DNA from: Rhizobium sp.
Lineage (GTDB): Bacteria; Pseudomonadota; Alphaproteobacteria; Rhizobiales; Rhizobiaceae
Length of the DNA stretch: 64,000 nt
NCBI GenBank assembly: GCA_028290545.1
Contig: JAQGJP010000026.1
Span: 85,963 to 149,962, forward strand
Reading direction: 5' to 3'
The translations under genes were made by a program, and so were the position numbers. Positions 28,804-40,581 of the stretch are shown one piece after another (position 1 is the first letter of the stretch; each line of letters starts with the position of its first letter). Below the pieces are notes generated by a model. It was not told the origin of the DNA, did not search any database, and saw only the letters and a list, made by a program, of their open reading frames with translations.

Positions 28804-31518
28804 TCAGCCCAGTTGCTTCTTCAGCGCATAAAGCGCTTCCAGCGCATCGCGGGGCGTCATGTCGTCGATATCGAAGGACTTCAACGTCTCTTCCACCTTG
28901 GAGGTTTTCGACGCCTTGGGTTCTTCGCGCCGCACTGCCGCCTGGAACAGCGGCAGGTCGTCGATCAGCTTGGCCGCCGGGTTCTTGCGGTCGGCATCTT
29001 CGAGCAGCGACAGAACCTCGCGGGCGCGGGACACGACGGACGCCGGCAGGCCGGCGAGACGCGCCACCTGTATGCCGTAGGAGCGATCGGCGGCGCCCGG
29101 ACCGACCTCGTGCAGGAAGATGACGTCATTGTCCCATTCCTTGACGCGCATCGTCACGTTGGCGAGCCGCTTGAGCTTTTCCGACAGCACGGTCAGCTCG
29201 TGGAAATGCGTGGCGAACAACGACCGGCAGCGATTGACCTCGTGCAGGTGCTCGACCGCCGCCCAGGCGATCGACAGGCCGTCGAAAGTGGCAGTGCCCC
29301 GGCCGATCTCGTCGAGGATCACCAGCGAGCGCGGCGTCGCCTGATTGAGGATCGCCGCCGTCTCGACCATTTCCACCATGAAGGTCGAGCGTCCCCGCGC
29401 CAGATCGTCGGAGGCGCCGACGCGGCTGAACAGGCGATCGACCACGCCGATGGTGGCCTCCGCCGCCGGTACATAGGAGCCCATCTGCGCCATGATGGCG
29501 ATCAGCGCGTTCTGCCGCAGGAAGGTCGACTTGCCACCCATGTTCGGGCCGGTCAGCAGCCAGATGCCGCCGTTCTTCTGGCCCTCCAGCGGCGACAGAT
29601 CGCAGTGATTGGCCACAAAGGGATTGCTGGTGGATTTCCGCAGCGCCTGCTCGACCACCGGATGCCGGCCGCCGCGGATGCAGAAATCCATGGAACCATC
29701 GACCGTCGGACGGCAATAGGCCTGCTCGTCGGCAAGTGCTGCCAGCGCCGTGGATACGTCGATAGCGGCAATCGCGCTTGCCGCCGCCTTGATCGTCTCG
29801 GCCGCCCTGACCACCACCTCGCACATCGAGACATAGGCCGCGAGTTCGATGGCCAGCGCCTTTTCGGCGGCATTGGCAATACGGCTCTCGAGGTCGGACA
29901 GTTCGACCGTGGTAAACCGCATGGCGTTGGCAATGGTTTGCCGGTGAATGAAGCGGGCGCGCATTTCCGGCGTCTCGGTCATCGCGCCGGATGTGCCGGC
30001 CGTCAGTTCGATGAAGTAGCCGAGCACATTGTTATGCTTGATCTTCAGCGATTTGACGCCGGTTTCGTCGGAATAGGAAGCCTGCAGGCCGGCAATCACC
30101 CGCCGCGACTGATCGCGCAATTGCCGGAGTTCGTCGAGTTCGGTAATGGCGCCGTCGCGGACGAAGCCGCCATCCCGCTTCAGCAGCGGCAGATCGTCGG
30201 CCAACAGCGAGGCGAGGTGATCCTCGAGCTCGAACGGCACATTGCCGAGCGCCGAGAAAGCCTTCTCCAGCTCGTCCGGAAGACGCTGCCGGCCGAGCAT
30301 CGCCGCCACGGTTTTACCGGCTTGCAATCCATTGAGGATGGCGGAGAGGTCGCGCGGGCCGCCCCGATCGAGCGCCAGCCGGGAGAGGGCGCGGGGCATG
30401 TCGGGCGCATGTTTCAGCTCGCGCCGGATATCGTCGGTGAGACGCGGCTCGTCGAGAAAAAACGCGATCGAATCCAGCCGCCTGTTGATCTCTTCGGGAG
30501 CCGTCAAGGGGGACATCAGCCGCTCCGACAGCAGCCGCGTGCCGCCGCCGGTGACGGTTCGGTCAAGGGCCTTGAGCAGCGAACCGTTGCGGTCGCCCGA
30601 CAGCGTCCTGACCAGTTCGAGATTGGCCCGCGTCGCGGGATCGATGAACAGCGTCGAGGCCGTGCTTTCGCGTTCCGGGCGTCCCAGGGCCGGCCGTTCG
30701 GCAATCTGGGTCTTCTCGACATAGGCGATCGCGGCAGCCCCCGCCGCCAGCTCCGCGCGGGTAAATCCTCCGAAGCCATCCAGCGTCGAAACATTATAAT
30801 AGCGCGCTATGCGATTTTCGGCGATGGCGGAATCGAAAAGAACAGCCGGCTGTGGACTGACCACGTGGCCCAGCACGTCGAACACGCCGCGCAATTCGAT
30901 GTCGTGGAAAATCCCGTCGGAGACGATCAGTTCCTTCGGATCGATCCTGAGGATATCGGCGAGCAGGCGCGGCAACTCGGTTTCGGCCAGCCGGAAAATG
31001 CCGGTGGAAATATCGATCCAGGCCAGCGCATAATGCGGCCTGTCGCTGCCCCTGATGCGGGCGAGCGCCATCAGGTAATTGCTGTCACCGGGGTTGAGAA
31101 GCTTCTCCTCGGTGATCGTGCCCGGCGTCACAAGCCGCACGACGTCGCGCTTGACGACCGATTTCGCGCCACGCTTCTTGGCCTCGGCGGGGTCTTCCAT
31201 CTGCTCGCAGACGGCGACTCGATAGCCGAAGCCGATCAGCTTCTGCAGATAGTCGTCGGCCGCATGCACCGGCACTCCGCACATCGGGATATCCTGGCCG
31301 AGATGCTGGCCACGGCGGGTGAGCGTGATGCCCAGCGCGCGGGAAGCCTCCAGCGCGTCCTCGAAGAACAGCTCATAGAAGTCGCCCATGCGATAGAACA
31401 GCAGGCTATCGGCATTGTTGGCCTTGATTTCGATATATTGTTCCATCATCGGCGTTGCGGTCAGGCGGCTCTCCTCGGAGGCAAGCTGGGCGACGGTGAG
31501 GGCATCGATAATAGTCAT
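28804..31518 (-). CDS. mutS: DNA mismatch repair protein MutS
   Basis: [53 protein letters not shown]. Confidence 0.97.
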   Translation of the reverse strand: MTIIDALTVAQLASEESRLTATPMMEQYIEIKANNADSLLFYRMGDFYELFFEDALEASRALGITLTRRGQHLGQDIPMCGVPVHAADDYLQKLIGFGYRVAVCEQMEDPAEAKKRGAKSVVKRDVVRLVTPGTITEEKLLNPGDSNYLMALARIRGSDRPHYALAWIDISTGIFRLAETELPRLLADILRIDPKELIVSDGIFHDIELRGVFDVLGHVVSPQPAVLFDSAIAENRIARYYNVSTLDGFGGFTRAELAAGAAAIAYVEKTQIAERPALGRPERESTASTLFIDPATRANLELVRTLSGDRNGSLLKALDRTVTGGGTRLLSERLMSPLTAPEEINRRLDSIAFFLDEPRLTDDIRRELKHAPDMPRALSRLALDRGGPRDLSAILNGLQAGKTVAAMLGRQRLPDELEKAFSALGNVPFELEDHLASLLADDLPLLKRDGGFVRDGAITELDELRQLRDQSRRVIAGLQASYSDETGVKSLKIKHNNVLGYFIELTAGTSGAMTETPEMRARFIHRQTIANAMRFTTVELSDLESRIANAAEKALAIELAAYVSMCEVVVRAAETIKAAASAIAAIDVSTALAALADEQAYCRPTVDGSMDFCIRGGRHPVVEQALRKSTSNPFVANHCDLSPLEGQKNGGIWLLTGPNMGGKSTFLRQNALIAIMAQMGSYVPAAEATIGVVDRLFSRVGASDDLARGRSTFMVEMVETAAILNQATPRSLVILDEIGRGTATFDGLSIAWAAVEHLHEVNRCRSLFATHFHELTVLSEKLKRLANVTMRVKEWDNDVIFLHEVGPGAADRSYGIQVARLAGLPASVVSRAREVLSLLEDADRKNPAAKLIDDLPLFQAAVRREEPKASKTSKVEETLKSFDIDDMTPRDALEALYALKKQLG

Positions 31519-31683
31519 ACTGTTCTTTTGACAAAGTTTGGCTGTTGCTCAATAACTACGGACACTAGCCGTATTGGGAACAAAGACAATAAGAGGCCCG
31601 GCCGAAACGACGCGAGCCCACAGAAGCATGAGGCCCTGAACGCATAAACCGAATGGAAATGTGTTCGGGCTCAGGGAGGAACG

Positions 31684-33969
31684 ATGTCTGAGATTGAAAA
31701 GCGCAACCGGTCGCAACCGACTGTCACGCGCCAGGAAGCACTGGATTTTCACTCGCAAGGGCGCGCGGGAAAGCTCGAAATCACGCCCACCAAGCCGATG
31801 GCGACGCAACGCGACCTGTCGCTTGCCTATTCGCCCGGCGTCGCCGAGCCGGTGAAGGCGATCGCGGACGATCCTTCGACCGCTTACGATTATACCACGC
31901 GTGGAAACATGGTCGCGGTGATCTCCAATGGCACCGCCATTCTCGGCCTCGGCAATCTCGGTGCGCTGGCCTCCAAGCCGGTGATGGAGGGCAAGGCGGT
32001 GCTGTTCAAGCGCTTTGCCGATGTCGATGCGATCGATCTCGAAATCGACACCGAAAACGTCGATGAATTCGTCAATTGCGTGCGCTTTCTCGGCCCCTCG
32101 TTCGGCGGCATCAACCTGGAGGATATCAAGGCGCCGGACTGTTTCGTGATCGAAAGCCGACTGCGCGAACTGATGGATATCCCGGTTTTCCACGACGACC
32201 AGCACGGTACGGCAATCATCGCCACCGCCGGCCTGATCAATGCGCTCGATCTCACCGGCCGGGATTACGCGACCACCAGGCTTGTTTGCAACGGCGCGGG
32301 AGCGGCTGCCATTGCCTGTATCGAACTGATCAAGGCGATCGGCTTCAACCCCGAGAATATCATTCTCTGCGACACCAAGGGCGTGGTTTTCCAGGGTCGC
32401 AGCGAGGGGATGAACCAGTGGAAATCGGCGCATGCGGCCAAGACCGACAAGCGGACGCTGACCGAGGCGATGGACGGAGCCGATGTCGTCCTCGGGCTAT
32501 CGGCCAAGGGGACGCTGTCGGCCGAGATGATACGATCGATGGCGCCCAAACCGATCATCTTCGCGATGGCAAATCCGGATCCGGAAATCACGCCTGAAGA
32601 GGTGGCCCGCATCCGTGACGACGCGATCATGGCCACGGGCCGGTCGGACTATCCCAACCAGGTCAACAACGTTCTGGGCTTTCCCTATATCTTCCGCGGC
32701 GCGCTCGACGTTCGCGCCTCGACCATCAATGACGACATGAAGATCGCCGCGGTGATGGCCCTTGCCAGCCTCGCCAAGGAGGACGTGCCGGATGATGTCG
32801 CGGCGGCCTATCAGGGCAACCGCCCGCGTTTCGGGCCGAATTACATTATCCCCGTCCCTTTCGATCCCCGGCTGATTTCCTCGATTCCGGTGGCGGTCGC
32901 CAAGGCGGCGATGGATTCGGGCGTTGCCCGCAAGCCGATCGCCAATCTCGATGCCTATGCGAGGGAGTTGCGCGGCCGGCGCGATCCGATCGCCTCGACG
33001 CTGGCGCGGATCTACGATCGTGTTCGACGCATGCCGAAGCGCGTGGTTTTTGCGGAAGCCGAGGAAGAACAGGTGATGCGGGCGGCGATCACCTATGTCA
33101 ACGAGCAGCTCGGCACCGCGATCCTGCTGGGCCGCGACGACATCATCAAGACGACGGCGGAAAAGGCCGGCATCGATCTCAATCGGCCGGGTATAGAACT
33201 CATCAACGCCAGGACGTCGAAACGGCGCGAGTCCTATGTCGATTATCTTTATGCCCGCCTGCAGCGGAAGGGCTATCTCTACCGCGATGCGCAGCGGCTG
33301 ATCAACACCGACCGCAACCACTTCGCGGCCTGCATGGTGGCGCTGGGTGACGCGGACGCGATGGTGACCGGCACGACGCGCAACTATTCGACTGCACTCC
33401 AGGACGTGCGCCGCTGCATCGACGCCAAGCCGGGACACCGGGTGATCGGCGTATCGCTGGCACTGTGCCGCGGCCGCAACGTGCTGGTCGCAGACACCGC
33501 CGTCCACGACATGCCGACATCGGAAGAACTCGCCGATATTGCCGAGGAGGCGGCAAGCCTTGCCCGCAAACTGGGTTACGATCCGCGTGTCGCGATGCTT
33601 GCCTATTCAACGTTCGGCCATCCGGAAGGTGAACGGTCGGAACGGGTGCGCGAGGCGGTGAAGATCCTCGACAAGCGCCGCGTCGATTTCCGGTATGATG
33701 GCGAGATGGCAGCCGATGTGGCGCTCAACCCGCGGATGATGGAACAATATCCGTTCTGCCGCCTCAAGGGTCCCGCGAACGTGCTGGTGATGCCGGCATT
33801 CCACTCGGCCTCGATATCGACCAAGATGCTGCAGGAACTCGGTGGTTCGACCGTGATCGGGCCGCTGCTGGTCGGCCTCGACAAGCCGGTGCAGATCGCC
33901 TCGATGGGCGCCAAGGACAGCGATATCGTCAACATGGCGGTGATTGCCGCCTATAATGCCGGGACCTGA
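31684..33969 (+). CDS. NADP-dependent malic enzyme with C-terminal phosphotransacetylase-like domain
   Basis: LSLAYSPGVAEPVKAI, FHDDQHGTAI, C-terminal Pta-like VLVMPAFHSASISTKML. Confidence 0.93.
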   Translation: MSEIEKRNRSQPTVTRQEALDFHSQGRAGKLEITPTKPMATQRDLSLAYSPGVAEPVKAIADDPSTAYDYTTRGNMVAVISNGTAILGLGNLGALASKPVMEGKAVLFKRFADVDAIDLEIDTENVDEFVNCVRFLGPSFGGINLEDIKAPDCFVIESRLRELMDIPVFHDDQHGTAIIATAGLINALDLTGRDYATTRLVCNGAGAAAIACIELIKAIGFNPENIILCDTKGVVFQGRSEGMNQWKSAHAAKTDKRTLTEAMDGADVVLGLSAKGTLSAEMIRSMAPKPIIFAMANPDPEITPEEVARIRDDAIMATGRSDYPNQVNNVLGFPYIFRGALDVRASTINDDMKIAAVMALASLAKEDVPDDVAAAYQGNRPRFGPNYIIPVPFDPRLISSIPVAVAKAAMDSGVARKPIANLDAYARELRGRRDPIASTLARIYDRVRRMPKRVVFAEAEEEQVMRAAITYVNEQLGTAILLGRDDIIKTTAEKAGIDLNRPGIELINARTSKRRESYVDYLYARLQRKGYLYRDAQRLINTDRNHFAACMVALGDADAMVTGTTRNYSTALQDVRRCIDAKPGHRVIGVSLALCRGRNVLVADTAVHDMPTSEELADIAEEAASLARKLGYDPRVAMLAYSTFGHPEGERSERVREAVKILDKRRVDFRYDGEMAADVALNPRMMEQYPFCRLKGPANVLVMPAFHSASISTKMLQELGGSTVIGPLLVGLDKPVQIASMGAKDSDIVNMAVIAAYNAGT

Positions 33970-34006
33970 TGTTCAATTTCATTGGCTGAAAGCAGGAGCA
34001 ATCGCC

Positions 34007-34402
34007 GTGAACAAGACAGACCTCTCCGCCATCTACCGAGGCTATATTGCCTGCCTGAATGAGCAGGACTGGCCGAAGCTGGAACGGTTCGTTGATGATG
34101 ACGTGTACCACAACGGTCAACGGATCGGGCTGGCAGGTTATCGGGCGATGCTCGAAAGAGACTATGATGAGATCCCCGACCTCTATTTCAATATTCAGCT
34201 GTTGATTTCCGATCCGCCTTACATCGCGAGCCGGTTGGGCTTCGACTGTTCGCCGAAGGGAAAGTTTCTTGATCTCCCTGTAAACGGGAAGAAAGTTTCC
34301 TTCACCGAAAATGTATTCTATCAATTTCGGAGGGAAACAATCGAGCAAGTGTGGTCGGTGATAGATAGGGCCGCTATCGAGGCTCAGCTCCGCCATCTTT
34401 GA
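34007..34402 (+). CDS. Ester cyclase / SnoaL-like protein
   Basis: GTG start; IYRGYIACLNEQDWPKLERFVDDDVYHNGQRIGLAGYRAMLERDYDEIPDLYFNIQLLI. Confidence 0.72.
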   Translation: MNKTDLSAIYRGYIACLNEQDWPKLERFVDDDVYHNGQRIGLAGYRAMLERDYDEIPDLYFNIQLLISDPPYIASRLGFDCSPKGKFLDLPVNGKKVSFTENVFYQFRRETIEQVWSVIDRAAIEAQLRHL

Positions 34403-34447
34403 GGTAGGATCGAGCCCGGGGCTGCCGACTTTTTGTTTGGTACATCC

Positions 34448-35362
34448 TCACGGCAACGGGAATTTGGTGTCGAGCATCTCCATGCTGGACGCCAGTTCCT
34501 TGCGCAGCCAGGATTTGAAGGCCTTGACCTTCTGGCTCTCGCGCTGATTCCGCGCGGTAATGAAATAATGGCCGAAGCCGGTCCGTGCGCGGATATTGAA
34601 GGGCACGGCAAGCCGGCCTTCGATGATGGCATGTCCCGCCAGCGTCTGCCAGGCCAGCATGACCCCCTGCCCGCCGATCGCCGCATCGAGACCGAGCGAT
34701 GCCTCGTTAAAGACATGGCGGGGATTGATCTTCTCGCCCTCGAGCCCCGCTTCATTCAACCACACATTCCAGTCGAACATGGCGTGGCCATCGATCACTG
34801 CCGGCACGGACAGCACGTCGCGCGGCGACCTCAATGAACCCAGAAGCTGTGGCGCGACGACCGGAAACACTTCCTGCGCCAGGATGAGTTCGGAATTGAC
34901 CCCCTGCCACTGGCCATTGCCGACACGGATGCCGAGATCGATATCGGAAGTGGCGGGATCGATCAGCTTCAGCGACGCATCGATCCTGAGTACGATTTCC
35001 GGGAACTGCCGGGCGAAACTCTCCAGCCGGCGCACCAGCCAACGCGCTGCGAACACCGGCGCGACCGAAATCGTCAAGCAGTTGTTGTCGCGACGCTGGG
35101 CGAGGGTGACGGCTTCCGACATTTTCTCGAAACTATCCGTCAGCCTGGACAGGACAGGACGGCCGACATCGGTCGGCACAAGGCCCTTGGGGCGTCGTTC
35201 GAAGATCAGGTGCCCGAGCTGGCCCTCCGCCTTGATGATCTGCTGGCTGACGGCCCCGATGGAGACGCCGAGTTCCTCCGCCGCTGCCTGCAGGGAGCCC
35301 AGCCTGCCGACCGCCTCCAGCGCGCGCAGGCCGTTCAGGTGGACGAGGTTCAGGTTCTTCAT
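34448..35362 (-). CDS. LysR family transcriptional regulator (GcvA-like)
   Basis: LNGLRALEAVGRLGSLQAAAEELGVSIGAVSQQIIKAEGQLG HTH. Confidence 0.87.
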   Translation of the reverse strand: MKNLNLVHLNGLRALEAVGRLGSLQAAAEELGVSIGAVSQQIIKAEGQLGHLIFERRPKGLVPTDVGRPVLSRLTDSFEKMSEAVTLAQRRDNNCLTISVAPVFAARWLVRRLESFARQFPEIVLRIDASLKLIDPATSDIDLGIRVGNGQWQGVNSELILAQEVFPVVAPQLLGSLRSPRDVLSVPAVIDGHAMFDWNVWLNEAGLEGEKINPRHVFNEASLGLDAAIGGQGVMLAWQTLAGHAIIEGRLAVPFNIRARTGFGHYFITARNQRESQKVKAFKSWLRKELASSMEMLDTKFPLP

Positions 35363-35517
35363 ACCGCGCCTCGCGATGAAAGTGCTTTAGCTTCTCTATA
35401 CCGAAGCCCTGCTTTTCTCAATTGAATAAGAGCGCAGTTCGCACGACATCTACATTAGAGCGCTTCATTATTAGATGGAAACGTTCTGGATCAGCGAAAC
35501 CGAAAAGGTCTGTCTCC

Positions 35518-35757
35518 ATGGAAACGACCGCGAAGACCAATCCCACCAAGTCCACAGTCAATATCTTCCACAGAAGCAAAGGATTAGCTTTCATGATCAG
35601 CAAATTGAGAAATATCGTTCGCCATCTGGCAGAAACCGATTGCGACGGCACGGATGCATGGCACGATCCGCTGTCGCATCCGTCCATCCGCTCGATGACG
35701 CCGCGCGAGCTCGCCGACCTGCCATTGTCAGTCTGCTATGGCAGAAAGCCGAAATGA
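35518..35757 (+). CDS. Small hypothetical protein
   Basis: 79 aa ORF METTAKTNPTKSTVNIFHRSKGLAF..., divergent from the LysR gene; no family recognised. Confidence 0.4.
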   Translation: METTAKTNPTKSTVNIFHRSKGLAFMISKLRNIVRHLAETDCDGTDAWHDPLSHPSIRSMTPRELADLPLSVCYGRKPK

Positions 35758-35858
35758 CGCAGCTTCCTCGATAAAAATCCGGAGCTATCGCTGATGACCG
35801 CTCCGGCCCTCCTGAATGAGGGGGTGTGGGCAATCCGAACCGGATTGCCGCTGGATGC

Positions 35859-36737
35859 TCAGGAGGCAAAACGCTGGACGCCGGCGCCATAATAATTGAC
35901 GTAACGGCTGGAAATACTTTCGACCGGCAAAACGATCAGCACATCGGTCGTGCCGAAAGGCTGGTCGACCACGGCACCCTCGCCGATCATCGCGCCGAGC
36001 CTGAGATAGCCCTTGACCAGTGGCGGCATGGCCATCAACGCGTGCTTGGCGTTCACGGCCTCTTCCGGCATCAGGTCCATGTTGCGCGCATAGGGACCGG
36101 CCGCCTTGACCGCCCATTCATCTTTCGCCCTCACATTGTGATGCAGAAAGGACAAGGCCAGCGCATGCAGTTCCGGCACGCTGCCAGGGAACGAGGCACA
36201 GCCGAACATCACATTCAGGCCATGCTTGACGGCATAGGCCCAGTTTCCTTGCCACAGAAGCTCGACCGTCCGCTTGGTGCGATAGGGAGGCAGCACGCAG
36301 GAGCGACCAAGCTCCATGAATTTCTTGTCCGGATGCCGGGCAATCAGCGGCGCGATATCGAACTCAGACGCCGAATAGAAGCCGGAATGGCGCACAGCCA
36401 CTTCCTGCCGCAGAAGACGATATGTCGCGACGATCTGATCGGCGGTATCACCGTCAATGGCATTGTCGAGCACGATCAAATGATCGCAGATGCCGTCGAA
36501 CCCGTCGAAATCACGCTTGGCGCGCATTGCGTCGGCAGACAACACCGCGCCCATTTCCTCGGCGAAGACGCGATATCGTATGATCTGTGCGGCTTCGATC
36601 TCCTGCCGGGAAACGGCGAGCCTGACCTCCAGTGATCCGATACGTCCGAACACCGGCAGTCTGTTTTCCGAGGTCGCTATGCGGCTATCCATGCGCGGCG
36701 CAATTTCCGCTTTCGGGTCGAAAAGCTCTAGTGTCAT
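35859..36737 (-). CDS. olsB: L-ornithine N-alpha-acyltransferase (ornithine lipid synthesis)
   Basis: LAVSRQEIEAAQIIRYRVFAEEMGA...DFDGFDGICDHLIVLD...FMELGRSCVLPPYRTKRTVELLWQG. Confidence 0.88.
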   Translation of the reverse strand: MTLELFDPKAEIAPRMDSRIATSENRLPVFGRIGSLEVRLAVSRQEIEAAQIIRYRVFAEEMGAVLSADAMRAKRDFDGFDGICDHLIVLDNAIDGDTADQIVATYRLLRQEVAVRHSGFYSASEFDIAPLIARHPDKKFMELGRSCVLPPYRTKRTVELLWQGNWAYAVKHGLNVMFGCASFPGSVPELHALALSFLHHNVRAKDEWAVKAAGPYARNMDLMPEEAVNAKHALMAMPPLVKGYLRLGAMIGEGAVVDQPFGTTDVLIVLPVESISSRYVNYYGAGVQRFAS

Positions 36738-36839
36738 GACCGGCATCCTTCTGGCAGGCATACGGGTCTCTAACCATATCTATGATACAGGATGATGACA
36801 AATAGCAAGGGCAACCGACACTCAAACCGGTGCTGGGCA

Positions 36840-39167
36840 TCAGGCCGCGTCGATCAACCGCTCACTCAGCTGGGCGATGGCGTTGTTGATCATTTCCGGA
36901 CTTGCGGGCTTGATGAGCACGAGGTCGGCACCGTTGATCAACAGCTTGCGGCGTGTCTCGTCGCTGCCGTCGGCCGTCAGTACAATTACCGGCAAGGGCC
37001 TGCCTCCGAGAGATCGCTCCATGTCCCTGAGCCGGCTGATGAACTCGTCACTAGTGCCATCCGGCATGGAATAGTCCGTCAGCACGATGTCCGGCGCATC
37101 GCCTGCCATCGCCTCGGCAAGCCGGGTAAAGTTGCTGGCCAACCTGACGCGATGACCGGCTTTTTCGAGGATCGCCTGCGAGATCATCGCATTGACCGGG
37201 TCGTCTTCGCCGATCAGGATCGACAGGCCGGTTTCTCCTTCCACACCCGTGGACAAGGCACCTTCCTGGATCGCCTCGGCGGAGATTACCGGAAATTCCT
37301 CGCTGGCGGCGGCACGATGTTCGAGGCCCTTCAGTCTGCCTGTCAGCACGTCGATCAGCGATTGCTCTCGCAACGGACGGATCAACCAGCTGTCGTAATC
37401 ATCGCCGGACATCTGCGCGGGACGAGATTCCGGATTGACGAGATAGATCCGCTTTGCCCCGGCAAGCCGCGGATTGCGGCCAAGCGCCGATGTGTATTCG
37501 GCATCCAGGCGATGGTCGACGATAATGCCGGAGAAGCCGTCATGCAGATCCAGGACAGATTCCGCATCGGTGATGGCCGAGGCGGCATGGGTCTCGGCCC
37601 CGAGGCTCCTGAGCGTCGTCTCAAGCGCCGTCGCTGCCGGGCCGACGGGTGCAAACAGCATGACCTTGGCATCACGGAGTTCGTCTCCGAGCCGCATGCC
37701 GCTCGATTCGACCGACGCCGGCAGCCGGATGATGAATGTGCTGCCTTGATCGACCTTGCTCTCGACCGAAAGACGGCCGCCCGTTTCCGCCATGATCCGG
37801 GCGGAAATCGCCAGACCCAGGCCAACGCCGCCTTCGCGCGCGCGGCTCAGCTCACCCTGTTCGAACTCGCCGAAGACACGCTGGATCTCCGCCTCGGTCA
37901 TGCCGGGTCCGCTGTCCCTGACCCGAACGACAAGAGCAGACCCCTCAAGGCTCGCGGTAACGAGAATGCCGCCGGCCTCGGTGAATTTCACCGCATTGCC
38001 GATGACATTGTAGAACACCTGGCGAAGGCGGGCCGGATCGAGGATCAGGTTTTCAGGCAGATCCGGTGAGATCGTCGATCCTATCTCGATGCCCTTGGCA
38101 TGCGCACGGCTCGACAGCAGTTCGACGGCGCTTTCGATCAGCGGACGGATCGCCTCTTTCGTGGTTCTCAACTGGAAACGGCCGGCGGCAAGCGTCGAAT
38201 AGTCGAGCAGGTCCTCGACAAGTTGCACCAGGGCAGTGCCCGACTGGCTGATGCCATCGAGATAGTTCTTCTGCTCCGGTGAAAGCCTGGTACCGGCGAG
38301 CAGCTGCCCCATGCCGAGCAGGCCACTGAGCGGCGTGCGGATTTCATGGCTGACCGTGGCGATCAGGCGGGATTTCAGAACGCTGTCTTCTTCCGCGCGG
38401 GCGCGGGCCTGTTCATGCGAGCGGGCGTTCAGCCGATCGGCGGTCACGTCGCGGGCAATGCTCTGGATGACGAGATCTCCCAGCATGGGATCGCGGGTAA
38501 CGATATCGTGCCACAGATAGATCCTCGCGCCATCGGCTGAACAAAATTCGACATCGTAGCAATGTTCGATGGATCCGGGCCTGAAGCGGATGCCGAGGTC
38601 CTCGCAAGTGCGGCCCTCCGGCGCGTCGCAGCCGGTGACTTTGCGGAAAGTGTTGTTTGCCGACAGAATCATGCCGCCAAGGCCGCGGCAGAGCGTGATG
38701 TCGCCTAGCACGTCGTGGATGGTTCCCATCATCGCGCCGGCAGCAGCATAGCTGTTGGCCGCATATTCCAAAGGACGCCTTGTGGACGGATCCTTTGCCG
38801 GATCGGTTTGCGATTTCGTCTCGTGGACGTTTTCAGACCTGGTCGCAAAGGAATAGAGGATAGGGGCCAAGCCCAGGGCACCGAGGCACAGCGCAAGCAG
38901 GATGAAACCGGAGCTCGTGCCCATGGACAATACCAGCGCGGAGGCGACGAGGGCCCCACCGGCCATCCAGTAGCCCAACATGCCGTGACGATCGGATTCT
39001 TCCTCGACCGCCAGTGCGTCCAGGTCCGGCTCCAGCGGGTGCGGCATGCGGGTGTCGGGAAGACCGAAACGCAGGTGGAGATCGTCGAGCGCCTCCTCAG
39101 CCGGCGGGACGACCGGTTCCCGGAATGCCGCCGCGACGCGATGCTGAAGTTTTTGTGGTTCGCTCAT
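36840..39167 (-). CDS. PAS-containing hybrid sensor histidine kinase / response regulator
   Basis: ATVSHEIRTPLSGLLGMGQLL H-box, GVGLGLAISARIMAETGG, C-terminal receiver DIVLTDYSMPDGTSDEF. Confidence 0.9.
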   Translation of the reverse strand: MSEPQKLQHRVAAAFREPVVPPAEEALDDLHLRFGLPDTRMPHPLEPDLDALAVEEESDRHGMLGYWMAGGALVASALVLSMGTSSGFILLALCLGALGLAPILYSFATRSENVHETKSQTDPAKDPSTRRPLEYAANSYAAAGAMMGTIHDVLGDITLCRGLGGMILSANNTFRKVTGCDAPEGRTCEDLGIRFRPGSIEHCYDVEFCSADGARIYLWHDIVTRDPMLGDLVIQSIARDVTADRLNARSHEQARARAEEDSVLKSRLIATVSHEIRTPLSGLLGMGQLLAGTRLSPEQKNYLDGISQSGTALVQLVEDLLDYSTLAAGRFQLRTTKEAIRPLIESAVELLSSRAHAKGIEIGSTISPDLPENLILDPARLRQVFYNVIGNAVKFTEAGGILVTASLEGSALVVRVRDSGPGMTEAEIQRVFGEFEQGELSRAREGGVGLGLAISARIMAETGGRLSVESKVDQGSTFIIRLPASVESSGMRLGDELRDAKVMLFAPVGPAATALETTLRSLGAETHAASAITDAESVLDLHDGFSGIIVDHRLDAEYTSALGRNPRLAGAKRIYLVNPESRPAQMSGDDYDSWLIRPLREQSLIDVLTGRLKGLEHRAAASEEFPVISAEAIQEGALSTGVEGETGLSILIGEDDPVNAMISQAILEKAGHRVRLASNFTRLAEAMAGDAPDIVLTDYSMPDGTSDEFISRLRDMERSLGGRPLPVIVLTADGSDETRRKLLINGADLVLIKPASPEMINNAIAQLSERLIDAA

Positions 39168-39226
39168 GCCTGAAGAGTAACATAAGCGGAATTACAGAAG
39201 GCTTTTTCATCGTCCTTAACAAAGCA

Positions 39227-39727
39227 TCAACTCGCGTCCCTGGGGGCGCCTCGCTGCAGGAAAAGTTCTGAAAAGCCCACGATGACTGCACCGACCGTGA
39301 TCAGGCTGTCGGCGAGGTTGAAGACCGCAAACGACCAGGTTTCAGTGTGAAAAAGCACATAGTCCACCACATGTCCATAAATGAACCGGTCGACAATATT
39401 TCCGATCGCGCCGGCAACAATCATTGCAAAACCGAGATGCATCAGGGCCCCGGTCTGGCTGGCACTCCTCCACCACCAGAGAATGAAGCCGACGATCAGC
39501 AGCCGCATGCCGACGATCGCCCAGCCGCTCATGCCCGAAAGGAATGAAAACGCCACCCCCTCGTTCCATGTGCGATAGAGAGCGAGATAGGGAATGACCG
39601 GCACCGCCTCCTGAAACGGCAACCAGATCTCCACCAGATATTTGATGACCTGATCGAGAACCACGGCAACGAGGATGAAGAGCGCCGCCGGGACAGGGCG
39701 CGCAAGCAGGGGTCGCATCGCCGTCAT
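39227..39727 (-). CDS. lspA: Lipoprotein signal peptidase
   Basis: [50 protein letters not shown]. Confidence 0.93.
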   Translation of the reverse strand: MTAMRPLLARPVPAALFILVAVVLDQVIKYLVEIWLPFQEAVPVIPYLALYRTWNEGVAFSFLSGMSGWAIVGMRLLIVGFILWWWRSASQTGALMHLGFAMIVAGAIGNIVDRFIYGHVVDYVLFHTETWSFAVFNLADSLITVGAVIVGFSELFLQRGAPRDAS

Positions 39728-40581
39728 CAGGCGAGATCCAGCGTCAGCAGGTGCCGGCGCGCTTCAAACAGCATCACGGCGGTGGCGCAGGCGAGATTGA
39801 GGGAATCGGCCTTGCCCTGCTGGGGGATGCGTACCTTGGTGCCAGCGCTCGCGGCCAGATCGTCAGGCAGGCCGGCCTGCTCGTTGCCCATCAGCAGCAC
39901 CACCGGCTTGGACCGGTAGTCGGCCTTGCGATAGTCGATCGCACCCTTGAGATGGGTGGCGACGACATTGGTACCGGACGATTTCTGCCACTTGGTGAAT
40001 TCGTATTGCGTGCCGCGCGCCACCGGCACCGTGAAGATCGAACCCATGGTCGCCCGCACCGTCTCCAGCGAAAACGGATCGGTGGTTTCACCGATGAGGA
40101 TCACTCCCGACGCGCCTGCCGCATCGGCCGTGCGGATGATCGTGCCGAGATTGCCGGGATCGCGGACGCGGTCGAGTGCTACCCAGGTCTCATTGGCCTT
40201 GGGCTTGATATCGAAGAGGTTTTGCCAGCGCGCCTCGAATATGCCGACGACCATTTGCGGATTGTCGCGACGGGTGACCGAGGACAGGACTTTCTCGCTG
40301 ACTTCGAGCACAAGGCCACCGGCAGCGACCGTGCGCGACGCCGCCTTCTCGACCAGCGGTTTGCCGATGCCAGCCTTGGAATAGATCAGCGTCTCGATCC
40401 TCCAGCCGGATTCCAGCGCATCGAGCACCAGTTTCAGGCCTTCGGCCATGAAGGTGCCGCTGGCCTCGCGGTTCTTCTTGACGCTCAGCGCCTTGATATC
40501 CTTGATGATCGGATTGGCGAGCGAGGTGATTTCCTTTACCTGGCCTGGCCGGCGCGGGCCGTTGTCGTCTCTGTCTGTCAT
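39727..40581 (-). CDS. TrmH/SpoU family RNA methyltransferase
   Basis: [45 protein letters not shown]. Confidence 0.9.
   Translation of the reverse strand: MTDRDDNGPRRPGQVKEITSLANPIIKDIKALSVKKNREASGTFMAEGLKLVLDALESGWRIETLIYSKAGIGKPLVEKAASRTVAAGGLVLEVSEKVLSSVTRRDNPQMVVGIFEARWQNLFDIKPKANETWVALDRVRDPGNLGTIIRTADAAGASGVILIGETTDPFSLETVRATMGSIFTVPVARGTQYEFTKWQKSSGTNVVATHLKGAIDYRKADYRSKPVVLLMGNEQAGLPDDLAASAGTKVRIPQQGKADSLNLACATAVMLFEARRHLLTLDLA

Noticed and set aside
28813-31647. 944 aa plus-strand ORF opposite mutS
   Set aside because: mutS on the minus strand has all expected motifs; the antisense ORF is low-complexity Arg/Gly/His/Gln-rich translation typical of high-GC shadow frames.
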